This document shows positions 1 through 8,963 of a stretch of DNA of 64,000 nucleotides, piece after piece. A program made the position numbers and the translations under genes. The notes below the pieces were generated by a model that did not search any database, had not been told where the DNA came from, and worked only from the letters and a program-made list of their open reading frames with translations. The DNA comes from Luteipulveratus halotolerans (GTDB lineage Bacteria; Actinomycetota; Actinomycetes; Actinomycetales; Dermatophilaceae), in NCBI RefSeq assembly GCF_001247745.1, contig NZ_LAIR01000002.1:1426001-1490000 (forward strand). The letters are read 5' to 3'. Position 1 is the stretch's first letter. Every line of letters begins with the position of its first letter.

Positions 1-2
1 CC

Positions 3-1376
3 CTGGTCATCGTCGTCAACGACAACGAGCGGTCCTACGCCCCGACCATCGGTGGCCTGGCCGACCACCTCGCGGCGATGCGCGCGACGCGCACCTACGA
101 GCGGATGCTCGACTGGGGCAAGTCGACACTGCACCGTACGCCCGTGGTCGGCAACGCGATGTACGAGACGCTGCACGGCGTCAAGAAGGGCGTCAAGGAC
201 ATCCTGGCTCCGCAGGGCATGTTCGAAGACCTCGGTCTGAAGTACCTCGGCCCGGTCGACGGCCACGACATCGAGGCGCTCGAGGCGGCGTTGCGTCGGG
301 CGCGCGACTTCGGCGGCCCGGTGATCGTGCACGTCCTCACCCAGAAGGGCCGCGGCTACGAGCCGGCCGCCTCGGACATCGCCGACCAGTGGCACGGCAT
401 CGGCAAGTTCAACCCCGAGACGGGTCTGCCGTTCGAGGTGTCGGGCCGTATCTGGACCGATGAGTTCAACGACGAGATGGTGCGCCTCGGCGCCGAGCGC
501 GACGACATCGTGGCCATCACGGCTGCCATGCTCATCCCGGTCGGTCTCGACGGCTTCGCCAAGGCCTATCCTGACCGCGTCTTCGACGTCGGCATCGCCG
601 AGCAGCACGCCGTCACGATGGCCTCCGGGCTGGCGTACGGCGGGATGCACCCGGTCGTCGCGGTCTACGCGACCTTCCTCAACCGCGCGTTCGACCAGCT
701 GCTGATGGACTGCGCGCTGCACCGCCAGGGCGTGACGTTCGTGCTCGACCGCGCGGGTGTGACCGGCAGTGACGGTCCGTCGCACAACGGCATGTGGGAC
801 ATGACCATCTGCTCGATCGTCCCCGGGCTGCACCTCGCGGCACCCCGTGACGGTGAGCAGGTCAAGCAGCAGCTGCGTGAGGCCGTCGACGTCGACGACG
901 CTCCCACGGTCATCCGGTTCCCCAAGGGCGACGTCGCTGCGCCCCTCGAGGCCGTACGCCGACAGGGCTCGGTCGACGTCCTGCGCGAGGGCGACGGAGA
1001 CCCCGAGGTGCTCGTGATCGGTGTCGGCGCGATGTGTCCGACGTCGCTCGCGGTCGCCGAAAAGCTTGAGGCACAAGGCCATTCGGTCACCGTCATCGAT
1101 CCGCGGTGGGTGCTGCCCGTCAGTGACGACGTCCTGACGCTCGCGCGCGGTGCCGCACACGTCGTCGTGGTCGAGGACAACCTGGTGAGCGGCGGAGTGG
1201 GCGCCTCGGTCACGGCGGCGCTGCGTGCCGACGGGCAGCAGCAGCCGGTCCACTGCTTCGGCATCCCGAAGGAGTTCCTCGACCACGCCTCGCGTGGGCA
1301 GGTGCTCGACCAGATCGGCCTGACCCCTGACACGGTGGCGTCGACCCTCATCGACCGGCTGCGGCCGCACGCCTGA
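3..1376 (+). CDS. dxs: 1-deoxy-D-xylulose-5-phosphate synthase, 3' part (5' end outside window)
   Basis: Thiamine-diphosphate enzyme condensing pyruvate with glyceraldehyde 3-phosphate, the first step of the MEP isoprenoid pathway; cytosolic. Reading frame 3 is open from the first bases ([10 protein letters not shown], the DXS segment after the ThDP fold), so the N-terminal part with the GDGA region lies upstream of the window. Visible are the transketolase pyrimidine-binding block ([20 protein letters not shown], with the catalytic Glu of GIAEQHAV), [15 protein letters not shown], and the C-terminal transketolase domain ending in [16 protein letters not shown]. About 457 residues are present of a usual 620-640. 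The next gene starts 12 nt downstream on the same strand. Confidence 0.96.
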   Translation: MVIVVNDNERSYAPTIGGLADHLAAMRATRTYERMLDWGKSTLHRTPVVGNAMYETLHGVKKGVKDILAPQGMFEDLGLKYLGPVDGHDIEALEAALRRARDFGGPVIVHVLTQKGRGYEPAASDIADQWHGIGKFNPETGLPFEVSGRIWTDEFNDEMVRLGAERDDIVAITAAMLIPVGLDGFAKAYPDRVFDVGIAEQHAVTMASGLAYGGMHPVVAVYATFLNRAFDQLLMDCALHRQGVTFVLDRAGVTGSDGPSHNGMWDMTICSIVPGLHLAAPRDGEQVKQQLREAVDVDDAPTVIRFPKGDVAAPLEAVRRQGSVDVLREGDGDPEVLVIGVGAMCPTSLAVAEKLEAQGHSVTVIDPRWVLPVSDDVLTLARGAAHVVVVEDNLVSGGVGASVTAALRADGQQQPVHCFGIPKEFLDHASRGQVLDQIGLTPDTVASTLIDRLRPHA

Positions 1377-1388
1377 GCCCGGAGGCTC

Positions 1389-2381
1389 ATGACGCACCGC
1401 ACTCTGCTGTCCCTGGCTGACCCGAGCGCTCGTTCCACGCAGCTGTGGAGCAGCGACGCGTGGCGGTGGGAGGTCACGCGATGGATCGACGAGGTGCTCG
1501 CCCGGCGTGGCATCACCCGCGTCCCGACGTCACCGCGCCAGCCTCGCCTGCGCCCGTGGTCGACGCAGCTGGTCGTCGAGACCGACCACGGGCGCGCATG
1601 GTTCAAGGCGTCTGTCCCCGAGTCGGCGCCGGAGCCCGCGGTTCATCGGCTGCTCGGTGAGGTCGCGCCGGACCTGCTGCCGACCTTGTGGGCATCCGAT
1701 GACGAGCAGCGCTGGACGATCGGCCCCGACCAGGGTCAGCTCCTGCGAGGCGTGGCACGGCCCGACACGATCGTCAGCCTGTGGTCGGGCGTCCTGCGCC
1801 GCTACGCCCGGCTGCAGCGAGCGTCCGCGACGGTCGCCGACCGACTGGTGGCGGCCGGCGTACCCCGTCGGACGCCCCACGACCTGGTCGACGCATGGCA
1901 GGAGCGCGCCGGCGTCGATGCGGTGTCCGTGCCGATGCTGCGGGCGGCCGCTGACCGGCTCACAGAAGTCGATCTGCCGATCACCGTCGAGCACGGTGAC
2001 CTGCACGCGGGCAACGTGTTCTGTGCCCACGGCTCGGCCGCTGCGGTGCACGATGCGCGTTTCTTCGACTGGGGAGACGCCTACCTGGGCAACCCGTTGG
2101 GATCGTTGCTGATCGCGCTGCGCGGTCCGTCGTATCACTTCGGGCTCCCTGAGGACCCCGAGCGCGACGCGCGGCTGATGCGCGCCTACCTCACCGGGTG
2201 GAGCGACCTGGTGCCCACGCAGACCCTCGAGCCCCTGGTGCCGGACGCGCTGCTGCTGGCCAGGGTGGCGCGCCTGCTGAGCTGGGACGACGCTCTCGCC
2301 CGCGCGACCGACAACGAGCGCGCCGAGTGGCAGCACCAGATCGACCAGTGGGTCGACGAGATCGGTGCGCTCGCCGGCTGA
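1389..2381 (+). CDS. APH-family phosphotransferase (aminoglycoside/choline kinase fold)
   Basis: 330-residue protein of the APH/choline kinase fold. The catalytic loop is HGDLHAGNV (around residue 201) and the metal-binding Asp follows in FFDWGDAYLGNP, so it is probably an active small-molecule kinase. The substrate cannot be read from the sequence; such stand-alone proteins in Actinobacteria are rarely true resistance enzymes. The ATG is preceded by GGAGG (1381-1385) and lies 12 nt after dxs, so co-transcription with dxs is likely. Confidence 0.85.
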   Translation: MTHRTLLSLADPSARSTQLWSSDAWRWEVTRWIDEVLARRGITRVPTSPRQPRLRPWSTQLVVETDHGRAWFKASVPESAPEPAVHRLLGEVAPDLLPTLWASDDEQRWTIGPDQGQLLRGVARPDTIVSLWSGVLRRYARLQRASATVADRLVAAGVPRRTPHDLVDAWQERAGVDAVSVPMLRAAADRLTEVDLPITVEHGDLHAGNVFCAHGSAAAVHDARFFDWGDAYLGNPLGSLLIALRGPSYHFGLPEDPERDARLMRAYLTGWSDLVPTQTLEPLVPDALLLARVARLLSWDDALARATDNERAEWQHQIDQWVDEIGALAG

Positions 2382-2413
2382 CACGGACACACCGCGTCTG
2401 CTGGGGTGGAGGC

Positions 2414-3166
2414 ATGGACGACGAGACACTCGACCAGCTGCTCACCGACCTCGCCTCGCCGGACCCCGTCGTCCGTGACGAGAAGGCCTACACCCAGCTC
2501 GCCCAGGCGATCAGCGACCGTGAGCTCACGCAGGACCAGCTGAAGCGCGTGGCGACAACTATGCGAGAACGCTTGCGCCACGACGAGATTCAGGCCCGGA
2601 CGTTCGGGGCGCTCGTCCTCGCCGCGCTCGTCGAGGCGGGGGAGTGGGACGACGCGTGGTTCGTCGAGGTGCGCGACTGGTACCTGGCGGAGACCGACCT
2701 GCGCGGGTACGACGAGACGCTCGGCTGGCTGCACGCGGTCGCGCATGGTGCGGACTTCTTCGGCGAGAGCGCGGCGGCGGATCGAGTCCCAGGTGCCGAC
2801 GTGCTTCAGGTGCTCGTCACGCGCTGCGTTACGCCCACCGAGTACGTCTGGCGCGAGCAGGAGGAGGTACGGCTCGCCGCAGCGTTCGCGATGGCTCTCA
2901 CCGACCGACGTCTCGACAAGGACAGTGCTGTCGCCTGGTCGGCCGAGGTGGCTGCAGCTCTCGAGATCGACGTACCGTCGCCGCCGCCCTTCTGGAGCAA
3001 CACCGTGCGCACGCTGCAAACGCTGTACGTCGGTCTCGACCACCAGGTGCTGCACAGCGGCGAACCCGTCGACATCAAGCACGTCGGCGCGATCCAGGAG
3101 GCGGTGGCGGCCACGATCCAACCGACCCAGCCATGGTTCTGGCGCGCATCGCGCACCGGCACCTGA
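2414..3166 (+). CDS. DUF2785 family protein
   Basis: 250-residue protein matching DUF2785: an early VRDEKAYTQLA segment, a helical middle and the family block LGWLHAVAHGADFFGE. Function unknown; the helical, HEAT-like character suggests a binding rather than catalytic role (inference). The ATG at 2414 is chosen because GGTGGAGG (2405-2412) sits just upstream; the open frame runs further back but there overlaps the preceding phosphotransferase. Convergent with the glycerophosphodiesterase gene, 13 nt apart. Confidence 0.8.
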   Translation: MDDETLDQLLTDLASPDPVVRDEKAYTQLAQAISDRELTQDQLKRVATTMRERLRHDEIQARTFGALVLAALVEAGEWDDAWFVEVRDWYLAETDLRGYDETLGWLHAVAHGADFFGESAAADRVPGADVLQVLVTRCVTPTEYVWREQEEVRLAAAFAMALTDRRLDKDSAVAWSAEVAAALEIDVPSPPPFWSNTVRTLQTLYVGLDHQVLHSGEPVDIKHVGAIQEAVAATIQPTQPWFWRASRTGT

Positions 3167-3179
3167 GCGGGGGAGTGGG

Positions 3180-3950
3180 TCAGACCCACGAACCTCGTTG
3201 CTGCAGAACGTCTTTGAGCACATCAGCACGATCGGTGATGAGGCCGTCGACGCCGAGGTCGAGCAGACGGTGCACGTCGGCCCGGTCGTTGACGGTCCAG
3301 ACATGCACCTGCACGCCGGCTGCGTGCGCGGCGGCCAGTGAGCGCTCGGTCACGACCGGGACGCCGGCGTGACGCTCGGGCACCTGCAGGCAGTCGACAC
3401 CGCGCAGCACCGCTCTCACAGCGCCGGGTGCGCGGGACGTGACCGCCGCGACGAATGCCGCGGTCACGGACTGACCGGCCGAGGTGGCGACAGGCCGGGA
3501 GAGCCGGCGCAGCGCCGTACGCCGACGTCGGTCCGAGAACGACGTCACGCACACTCGGTCGTGGGCCCGATGCCTCTCGATGGTCTGGACGAGAGGGAGC
3601 ACGGCGGGCTCGGCCTTGATGTCGATGTTGACACGCAGGTTGGGCCAGACCTCGAAGATCTCGTCGAGCGTCGGGATCGGCTCACGCCCGTCGATGAGCG
3701 CCGAGCGCAACCGGTGATGGGGCAGCGTGTGGATCGTGCCGTGACCGTTGGTGACACGGTCGAGCGTGCTGTCGTGGAAGGCGAGCAGCACCCGGTCGGC
3801 CGTGGCGTGCACGTCGGTCTCGACGTAGACGTACCCGAGATCGACGGCCGCCGCGAAGGCCACCATGGAGTTCTCCAACCCGTCGAGGGAGAACCCGCGG
3901 TGCGCCATCGCGACGGGGCCGTCGTACCTCAGGTACGGCGTACGAGCCAT
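3180..3950 (-). CDS. glycerophosphodiester phosphodiesterase
   Basis: 256-residue GDPD-family TIM barrel hydrolysing glycerophosphodiesters to glycerol 3-phosphate and an alcohol. Motifs: MAHRGFSLDGLENSM (catalytic HRG and the metal-binding E-N), ETDVHATADRVLLAFHD (metal-binding E-x-D and second catalytic His), a late VWTVND strand and GLITDRADVL at the C-terminus. No signal peptide, so cytosolic. Ten nt downstream of the HTH-MurA gene and probably co-transcribed with it. Confidence 0.92.
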   Translation of the reverse strand: MARTPYLRYDGPVAMAHRGFSLDGLENSMVAFAAAVDLGYVYVETDVHATADRVLLAFHDSTLDRVTNGHGTIHTLPHHRLRSALIDGREPIPTLDEIFEVWPNLRVNIDIKAEPAVLPLVQTIERHRAHDRVCVTSFSDRRRRTALRRLSRPVATSAGQSVTAAFVAAVTSRAPGAVRAVLRGVDCLQVPERHAGVPVVTERSLAAAHAAGVQVHVWTVNDRADVHRLLDLGVDGLITDRADVLKDVLQQRGSWV

Positions 3951-3960
3951 GACGGTGCGA

Positions 3961-5490
3961 TCAGATGTCGCGGAACGTCTGGATGTTGGCGCCCAGCTTG
4001 TTGAGGCGGGTGTCGAGCTCTTCGTAACCGCGGTCGATCACGTAGATGTTGCGCAGCACCGAGACACCCGGCGCGGCGAGCATCGCGAGCAGGATGACCA
4101 CGGCCGGACGCAGCGCCGGCGGGCTCATGACCTCGGCCGCACGCCAGCGGGTCGGACCCTCGATGAGCACGCGGTGCGGGTCCATCAGCTGCACCTTGGC
4201 GCCGAGAGCCGTGAGCTCGGTGAGGTAGATCGCGCGGTTCTCGTAGACCCAGTCGTGCAGGGTCGTCGAGCCCTCGGCGAACGCCGCGATGACCGCGAAG
4301 AACGGCAGGTTGTCGATGTTGAGACCCGGGAAGGGCATCGGGTGGATCTTGTCCTTGGGCGCCTGCAGCGGACCCGGGACCGTACGCAGGTCGACCAGGC
4401 GGGTGTGGCCGTTGGCCGAGACGTACTCCTCGCTGGTCTCGTACTTCATGCCCATGCTCTCGAGCAGGGTCAGCTCGATCTCCATGAACTCGATCGGCAC
4501 GCGCTTGATGGTGATCTCGGACTCGGTGACCACGGCCGCGGCGACGAGAGTCATGGCCTCGATCGGGTCCTCGGACGGGTGGTACTCGACGTCCATGTTG
4601 ATCTCCTTGACGCCGCGCACGGTCAGCGTCGTGGAGCCGATGCCCTCGACCTCGACCCCGAGCTTCTGGAGGAAGAAGCACAGGTCCTGGACCATGTAGT
4701 TGGGGCTGGCGTTGCGGATGATCGTGGTGCCCTCGTAGCGGGCGGCCGCGAACAGCGCGTTCTCGGTGACGGTGTCTCCGCGCTCGGTGAGGATGATCGG
4801 CCTGGTCGGGCGTACCGCGGCGTCGACCGTCGCGTGGTAGTAGCCGTGGGACGCGACCACACCGAGTCCGAAGGCCTGCAGCGCGTGCAGGTGCGGCTCC
4901 ACCGTGCGCGAGCCGAGGTCGCAGCCGCCGGCGTTGGGCAGCTTGAACTCGTCGAACTCGTGCAGCAGCGGGCCGAGGAACATCAGGATCGTGCGGGTAC
5001 GACGGGCGGCGGTCTCGTCCATCGCGTCGAGGTCGTAGCGCTCGGGAGGAGTGATCTCGAGGTCGCTGCTGTCGGGGAGCCAGCGGGTCTTCACGCCGAT
5101 CGAGTTGAGCACCTCGGTGATGCGGTTGACCTCTTCGATGCGGGCCAGGTTGCGCAGCGTCGTCTTGCCCTTGTTGAGCAGCGAGGCGCACAGACATGCG
5201 ACAGCGGCGTTCTTGCTGGTGCGGACGTCGATCTCGCCCGAGAGCTTGCGGCCGCCCTCGATGCGCAGGTTGAGGGGCGTGGAGGAGGCCACGGCGACGA
5301 TCTCGGAGTCGAGCGCCTCGCTGATGCGGGCCAACGTCTCGAGACTGAGGTTCTGCTTGCCCTGCTCGATACGAGCGACGGCACTCTGGCTCGTCTGCAG
5401 TGCTTCGGCGAGCTCGGTCTGGGTGAGCTTGCGGTGGCGGCGCGCGTCGCGGATCAGCGTGCCGACTCGGACCAGGTAGTCATCGGTCAT
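3961..5490 (-). CDS. murA: XRE-type HTH domain fused to UDP-N-acetylglucosamine 1-carboxyvinyltransferase (MurA-like)
   Basis: 509 residues. Residues about 8-70 form an XRE/Cro helix-turn-helix (TELAEALQTSQSAVARIEQG); residues about 75-509 are an EPSP/MurA fold starting LRIEGGRKLSGEIDVRTSKN. MurA transfers enolpyruvate from PEP to UDP-GlcNAc, the first committed peptidoglycan step. The catalytic-loop Cys is kept (AGGCDLGSRTVEPH, position of Cys115 in E. coli MurA), but the loop differs from the usual PGGCAIG, so the substrate may differ. The start is set by a -10 TACACT ending 7 nt upstream of the ATG. I see no lineage-typical stand-alone MurA nearby, so whether this is the sole MurA is unknown. 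Confidence 0.88.
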   Translation of the reverse strand: MTDDYLVRVGTLIRDARRHRKLTQTELAEALQTSQSAVARIEQGKQNLSLETLARISEALDSEIVAVASSTPLNLRIEGGRKLSGEIDVRTSKNAAVACLCASLLNKGKTTLRNLARIEEVNRITEVLNSIGVKTRWLPDSSDLEITPPERYDLDAMDETAARRTRTILMFLGPLLHEFDEFKLPNAGGCDLGSRTVEPHLHALQAFGLGVVASHGYYHATVDAAVRPTRPIILTERGDTVTENALFAAARYEGTTIIRNASPNYMVQDLCFFLQKLGVEVEGIGSTTLTVRGVKEINMDVEYHPSEDPIEAMTLVAAAVVTESEITIKRVPIEFMEIELTLLESMGMKYETSEEYVSANGHTRLVDLRTVPGPLQAPKDKIHPMPFPGLNIDNLPFFAVIAAFAEGSTTLHDWVYENRAIYLTELTALGAKVQLMDPHRVLIEGPTRWRAAEVMSPPALRPAVVILLAMLAAPGVSVLRNIYVIDRGYEELDTRLNKLGANIQTFRDI

Positions 5491-5497
5491 GCCTGCG

Positions 5498-5520
5498 AGT
5501 GTAGATCACATATGAGATAT
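5498..5520 (-). promoter_or_regulatory. promoter with overlapping near-palindrome upstream of HTH-MurA
   Basis: On the minus strand a -10 TACACT (5503-5498) lies 7 nt before the ATG, so the mRNA may be leaderless. Directly upstream is ATCTCATATGTGAT (5517-5504), a near-palindrome centred on CATATG in a very A/T-rich patch. It is a plausible operator, perhaps for the protein's own HTH domain (inference). Confidence 0.45.
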
Positions 5521-5561
5521 GACGAACCCCGCGACACGTGATGCGTGTCGCGGGGTTCGTC
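5521..5561 (-). terminator. strong hairpin terminator after fadB
   Basis: Perfect 17-bp stem (GACGAACCCCGCGACAC and its complement) with a 7-nt loop, between the fadB stop and the HTH-MurA promoter. It presumably ends the fadAB transcript; the trailing sequence is A/T-rich rather than a clean T-run. Confidence 0.8.
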
Positions 5562-5574
5562 AGACGGGACGTGC

Positions 5575-7671
5575 TCAGGCGGGGACGGAGGCCGCGCCCT
5601 TCGGCAGGAACCGCTTGCCGGTGACCTTCTCGGAGATTCCGGTGCGGTCGAGCAGCGGCGTCACGCCGCCGTTCCAGAACGGGAAGCCCGCGCCGGTGAT
5701 CATCGCCAGGTCGATGTCCATGGGCGCCTCGACGACACCCTCGTCGAGCATCCGGCGGGTCTCGTCGGCGAGGGCCTCGAGCGCACGCTCGCGGACCTGC
5801 TCTGCCGTGAGCTCCTTCGGCTCGGCCGGGGCCTCGAACAGGTCGAGGACCTTGGGGTCGGCCTGGCCGTCGGCGCCGTAGAAGCTCGGGATCCTCGCCT
5901 CGACGACCTTGGCCAGGTTGGGGGAGACGTAGAACCGCTCCGGGAACGCACCGTGCAGCGTCTCGCTGTTGTGCAGAGCGATCGCCGGGCCGACCAGCGA
6001 GATGAGCATGAACGGCGGCATCGGGGTGACGCCGGCGAACGCCTTCTCGACGGTCTCGAACGGCGTGCCCTCGTCGGCGATCTTGCCGGCCTCGCCCATG
6101 AATCGGCCGAGGAGACGGTTGACGACGAACGAGGGGCTGTTCTTGACCAGGATGCAGGTCTTCTTCAGGCCCTTGCCGGTCGCGAAAGCCGTTGCGAGAG
6201 TAGCGTCGTCGGTCTTGTCGCCGCGGATGATCTCCAGCAGCGGCATGATCGCGACCGGGTTGAAGAAGTGGAAGCCCACCACTCGCTCCGGGTGCTTGAG
6301 GTCCTCGGCCATCTCGGTGATCGACAGCGACGAGGTGTTGGTCGCGAGGATGCACTCCGCGCTGACGTACTCCTCGACCTCGGCGAAGACCTTCTTCTTG
6401 ACGCCCATCTCCTCGAAGACGGCCTCGATGACGAAGTCGGCGTCGGCGAAGGTGTCCTTGGTGACCGAGCCGGAGACCAGGCCCTTCAGGCGGTTGGCCT
6501 TGTCCTGGCTGACGCGGCCCTTGAGCAGCAGCTTGTCGACCTCGTCGTGGACGTACTTCACGCCCTTGTCGACCCGCTCCTGGTCGAGGTCGGTGAGGAC
6601 CACCGGCACCTCGAGGCGACGCGCGAACAGCAGCGCCATCTGGCTGGCCATCAGGCCGGCGCCGACGACTCCCACCTTGGTGACCTTGCGGGCCAGCGAC
6701 TTGTCGGGCGCACCGGCCGGTCGCTTGGCGCGCTTCTGGACCAGGTCGAAGGAGTACAGGCCCGCGCGCAGCTCATCGGTCATGAGCAGGTCGGCGAGCG
6801 CGTTGTTCTCGGCCTCGAAGGCGTCCTTGCGCTCGGCGGTGCGGGCGTCCTTGACCAGGTCGAGAGCGCGGTACGGCGCGGGAGCCGCTCCGCCGACCTT
6901 GGCGTCGACCTGGCCGCGGGCGGCCTCGACGACGGCGTCCCACGTCTCGGCAGAGGTGTCGACCGGCGTGCGCTCGACCTTCTCCTCGCCTGCGATGACC
7001 TTGGCCGCAAAGGCGATCGAGTCCTCGAGGAACGTGACCGGCTCCAGGAGACGGTCGGCGACACCGAGCTCGAAGGCCTGCTTGCCGTTGATCATCTTGT
7101 TGTTGGCGAGCGGGTTGGCGACGATCAACGTCAGCGCCTTCTCGACACCGATCAGGTGCGGCAGCAGGTAGGTGCCGCCCCAACCCGGGACGAGGCCGAG
7201 GAAGCACTCGGGCGTGGCGTACGCCGGCACGTCCGTGGCGATGGTGCGGTAGTCGGCGTACAGCGCGATCTCGACGCCGCCGCCCATCGACGCGCCGTTG
7301 ATGAACGCGAAGGTGGGCACCGACAGGTCGGAGATCTGCTGGAACGTGCGGTGACCCTGCTCGGCGATCTCCAGGGCCTGGTCGCGCGAGGCGATGGTCG
7401 GGATGCCGGTGAGGTCGGCGCCGACCGCGAAGATGAACGGCTTGCCGGTGATGCCGACGCCGACGATCTCCTTCGCGTCCGCGCGCTGGGCGAGGGTGTC
7501 GAGGACACCGGACAGCTCGGTGAGGCCCTGCGGACCGAACGAGTTGGGCTTGGTGTGGTCGAAACCGTTGTCGAGGGTGATCAGCGCGAACGTGCCCTGA
7601 CCGCCCGGCAGCTGGACGTCCTGGACGCGGGCGTGAGTGACGACCTCGTCGTGGGTCTTGGTCTCGCTCAT
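5575..7671 (-). CDS. fadB: fatty-acid oxidation alpha subunit: enoyl-CoA hydratase / 3-hydroxyacyl-CoA dehydrogenase
   Basis: 698-residue bifunctional protein. Residues about 15-310 are a crotonase domain (INGASMGGGVEIALYAD, oxyanion-hole region). From about 330 an NAD-binding 3-hydroxyacyl-CoA dehydrogenase follows (VGVVGAGLMASQMALLF Rossmann loop, then GFHFFNPVAIMPLLEIIRG with the catalytic His and NPV), ending in the second 3HCDH domain. It hydrates 2-enoyl-CoA and oxidises the product to 3-ketoacyl-CoA. The ATG (7671) overlaps the fadA stop by one base (TGATG), so the two are translationally coupled. The frame is open further upstream but there overlaps fadA. Confidence 0.95.
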   Translation of the reverse strand: MSETKTHDEVVTHARVQDVQLPGGQGTFALITLDNGFDHTKPNSFGPQGLTELSGVLDTLAQRADAKEIVGVGITGKPFIFAVGADLTGIPTIASRDQALEIAEQGHRTFQQISDLSVPTFAFINGASMGGGVEIALYADYRTIATDVPAYATPECFLGLVPGWGGTYLLPHLIGVEKALTLIVANPLANNKMINGKQAFELGVADRLLEPVTFLEDSIAFAAKVIAGEEKVERTPVDTSAETWDAVVEAARGQVDAKVGGAAPAPYRALDLVKDARTAERKDAFEAENNALADLLMTDELRAGLYSFDLVQKRAKRPAGAPDKSLARKVTKVGVVGAGLMASQMALLFARRLEVPVVLTDLDQERVDKGVKYVHDEVDKLLLKGRVSQDKANRLKGLVSGSVTKDTFADADFVIEAVFEEMGVKKKVFAEVEEYVSAECILATNTSSLSITEMAEDLKHPERVVGFHFFNPVAIMPLLEIIRGDKTDDATLATAFATGKGLKKTCILVKNSPSFVVNRLLGRFMGEAGKIADEGTPFETVEKAFAGVTPMPPFMLISLVGPAIALHNSETLHGAFPERFYVSPNLAKVVEARIPSFYGADGQADPKVLDLFEAPAEPKELTAEQVRERALEALADETRRMLDEGVVEAPMDIDLAMITGAGFPFWNGGVTPLLDRTGISEKVTGKRFLPKGAASVPA

Positions 7672-8912
7672 CAGGCGGCACCCTTCTCGTCGTTCTGCGT
7701 GCCCTTGTAGCCGGAGTAGTCGGCGTGGTGGGGGTTCTCCCAGATGACGGCGCCGCCCATGCCGATGCCGATGCACATCGCGGTGAGGCCGTAGCGGACC
7801 TCGGGGTGCTCGGCGAACTGGCGCGACAGCTGGGTCATCAGGCGGACGCCGGAGGAGGCCAGCGGGTGGCCGGTGGCGATCGCGCCGCCCCACGGGTTGA
7901 CGCGTTCGTCGTCCTGGTCGATGCCGAAGTGGTCCAGGAACGCCAGCACCTGGACCGCGAAGGCCTCGTTGAGCTCGAACAGGCCGATGTCCTCGATGGT
8001 CAGACCCGCCTTGGCGAGAGCCTTCTCGGTGGCCGGGACCGGGCCGATGCCCATGACTTCGGGCTCGACGCCCACGAACGAGTAGCCGACCAGGCGCATG
8101 CCGACCGGCAGGCCGAGCTCCTGGGCGGACTCCTCGGAGGCGAGCAGGCAGGCGGTGGCGCCGTCGTTGAGGCCCGCGGCGTTGCCGGCGGTGACGTTGC
8201 CGTGCGGGCGGAACGACGTCTTGAGCTGGGCGAGGTCCTCGACCGTCGTGCCGGGGCGCGGCGGCTCGTCCTGCGTCGCGAGGCCGAAGCCCTTCTCGTC
8301 GTGACGCGTCGCCACGGGCACCAGGTCGGGCTGGATCTTGCCGTCGGCGTACGCCTTGGCCAGCTTGTTCTGGCTGCCGACCGCGAACTGGTCGCAGCGC
8401 TCCTTGGTGATCTCGGGGAACCGGTCGTGCAGGTTCTCTGCCGTCTGGCCCATGACCAGCGCCGAGGGGTCGACGAGCTTCTCGGAGATGATGCGCGGGT
8501 TGGGGTCGACGCCCTCGCCCATCGGGTGACGGCCCATGTGCTCGACGCCGCCGGCGATGGCGATGTCGTACGCACCGAACGCGATCGAGGACGCGGTGTT
8601 GGTGACCGCGGTCATCGCACCTGCGCACATGCGGTCGATGGAGTAGCCGGGCGTCGACTTCGGCAGACCGGCGAGCAGGCCGGCCACGCGGCCGAGGGTC
8701 AGGCCCTGGTCGCCGATCTGGGTGGTCGCTGCGATGGCGACCTCCTCGATCTTCTCCGGCGGCAGACCGGGCTGGCGCCGAAGGATCTCGCGGATGCACT
8801 TGATGACGAGGTCGTCGGCGCGGGTCTGGGCGTACATGCCCTTCTCGCCGGCCTTGCCGAACGGCGTACGGACGCCGTCGACGAAGACGACCTCAGAGAG
8901 CGTGCGGGGCAC
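7671..8912 (-). CDS. fadA: acetyl-CoA C-acyltransferase (3-ketoacyl-CoA thiolase)
   Basis: 413-residue thiolase making acetyl-CoA and shortened acyl-CoA in beta-oxidation. The nucleophile Cys is in DRMCAGAMTAV (about residue 95), the second motif is GGAIATGHPLASSGVRL with the catalytic His, and the C-terminal Cys is in LTAMCIGIGMGGA. A GTG start at 8912 is preceded by GGGAGGC. First gene of the fadA-fadB operon. Its upstream region carries two copies of TGGTCAGT (8938-8945 and 8968-8975), a possible regulator site, unassigned. Confidence 0.95.
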   Translation of the reverse strand: MPRTLSEVVFVDGVRTPFGKAGEKGMYAQTRADDLVIKCIREILRRQPGLPPEKIEEVAIAATTQIGDQGLTLGRVAGLLAGLPKSTPGYSIDRMCAGAMTAVTNTASSIAFGAYDIAIAGGVEHMGRHPMGEGVDPNPRIISEKLVDPSALVMGQTAENLHDRFPEITKERCDQFAVGSQNKLAKAYADGKIQPDLVPVATRHDEKGFGLATQDEPPRPGTTVEDLAQLKTSFRPHGNVTAGNAAGLNDGATACLLASEESAQELGLPVGMRLVGYSFVGVEPEVMGIGPVPATEKALAKAGLTIEDIGLFELNEAFAVQVLAFLDHFGIDQDDERVNPWGGAIATGHPLASSGVRLMTQLSRQFAEHPEVRYGLTAMCIGIGMGGAVIWENPHHADYSGYKGTQNDEKGAA

Positions 8913-8963
8913 GATGCCTCCCGTAGGTGTGACGTAGTGGTCAGTCGCACTCTACGGCAGTTG

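Noticed and set aside
1389..2381. Aminoglycoside resistance gene
   Set aside because: Only the general APH fold motifs are visible; nothing specific to drug-modifying subfamilies, and the context is housekeeping.
3865..5541. 558-codon plus-strand open frame over HTH-MurA
   Set aside because: Antisense shadow; Asp/Arg/Gly-rich and without a fold pattern.
5545..7710. 721-codon plus-strand open frame over fadB
   Set aside because: Antisense shadow of fadB with no family features.
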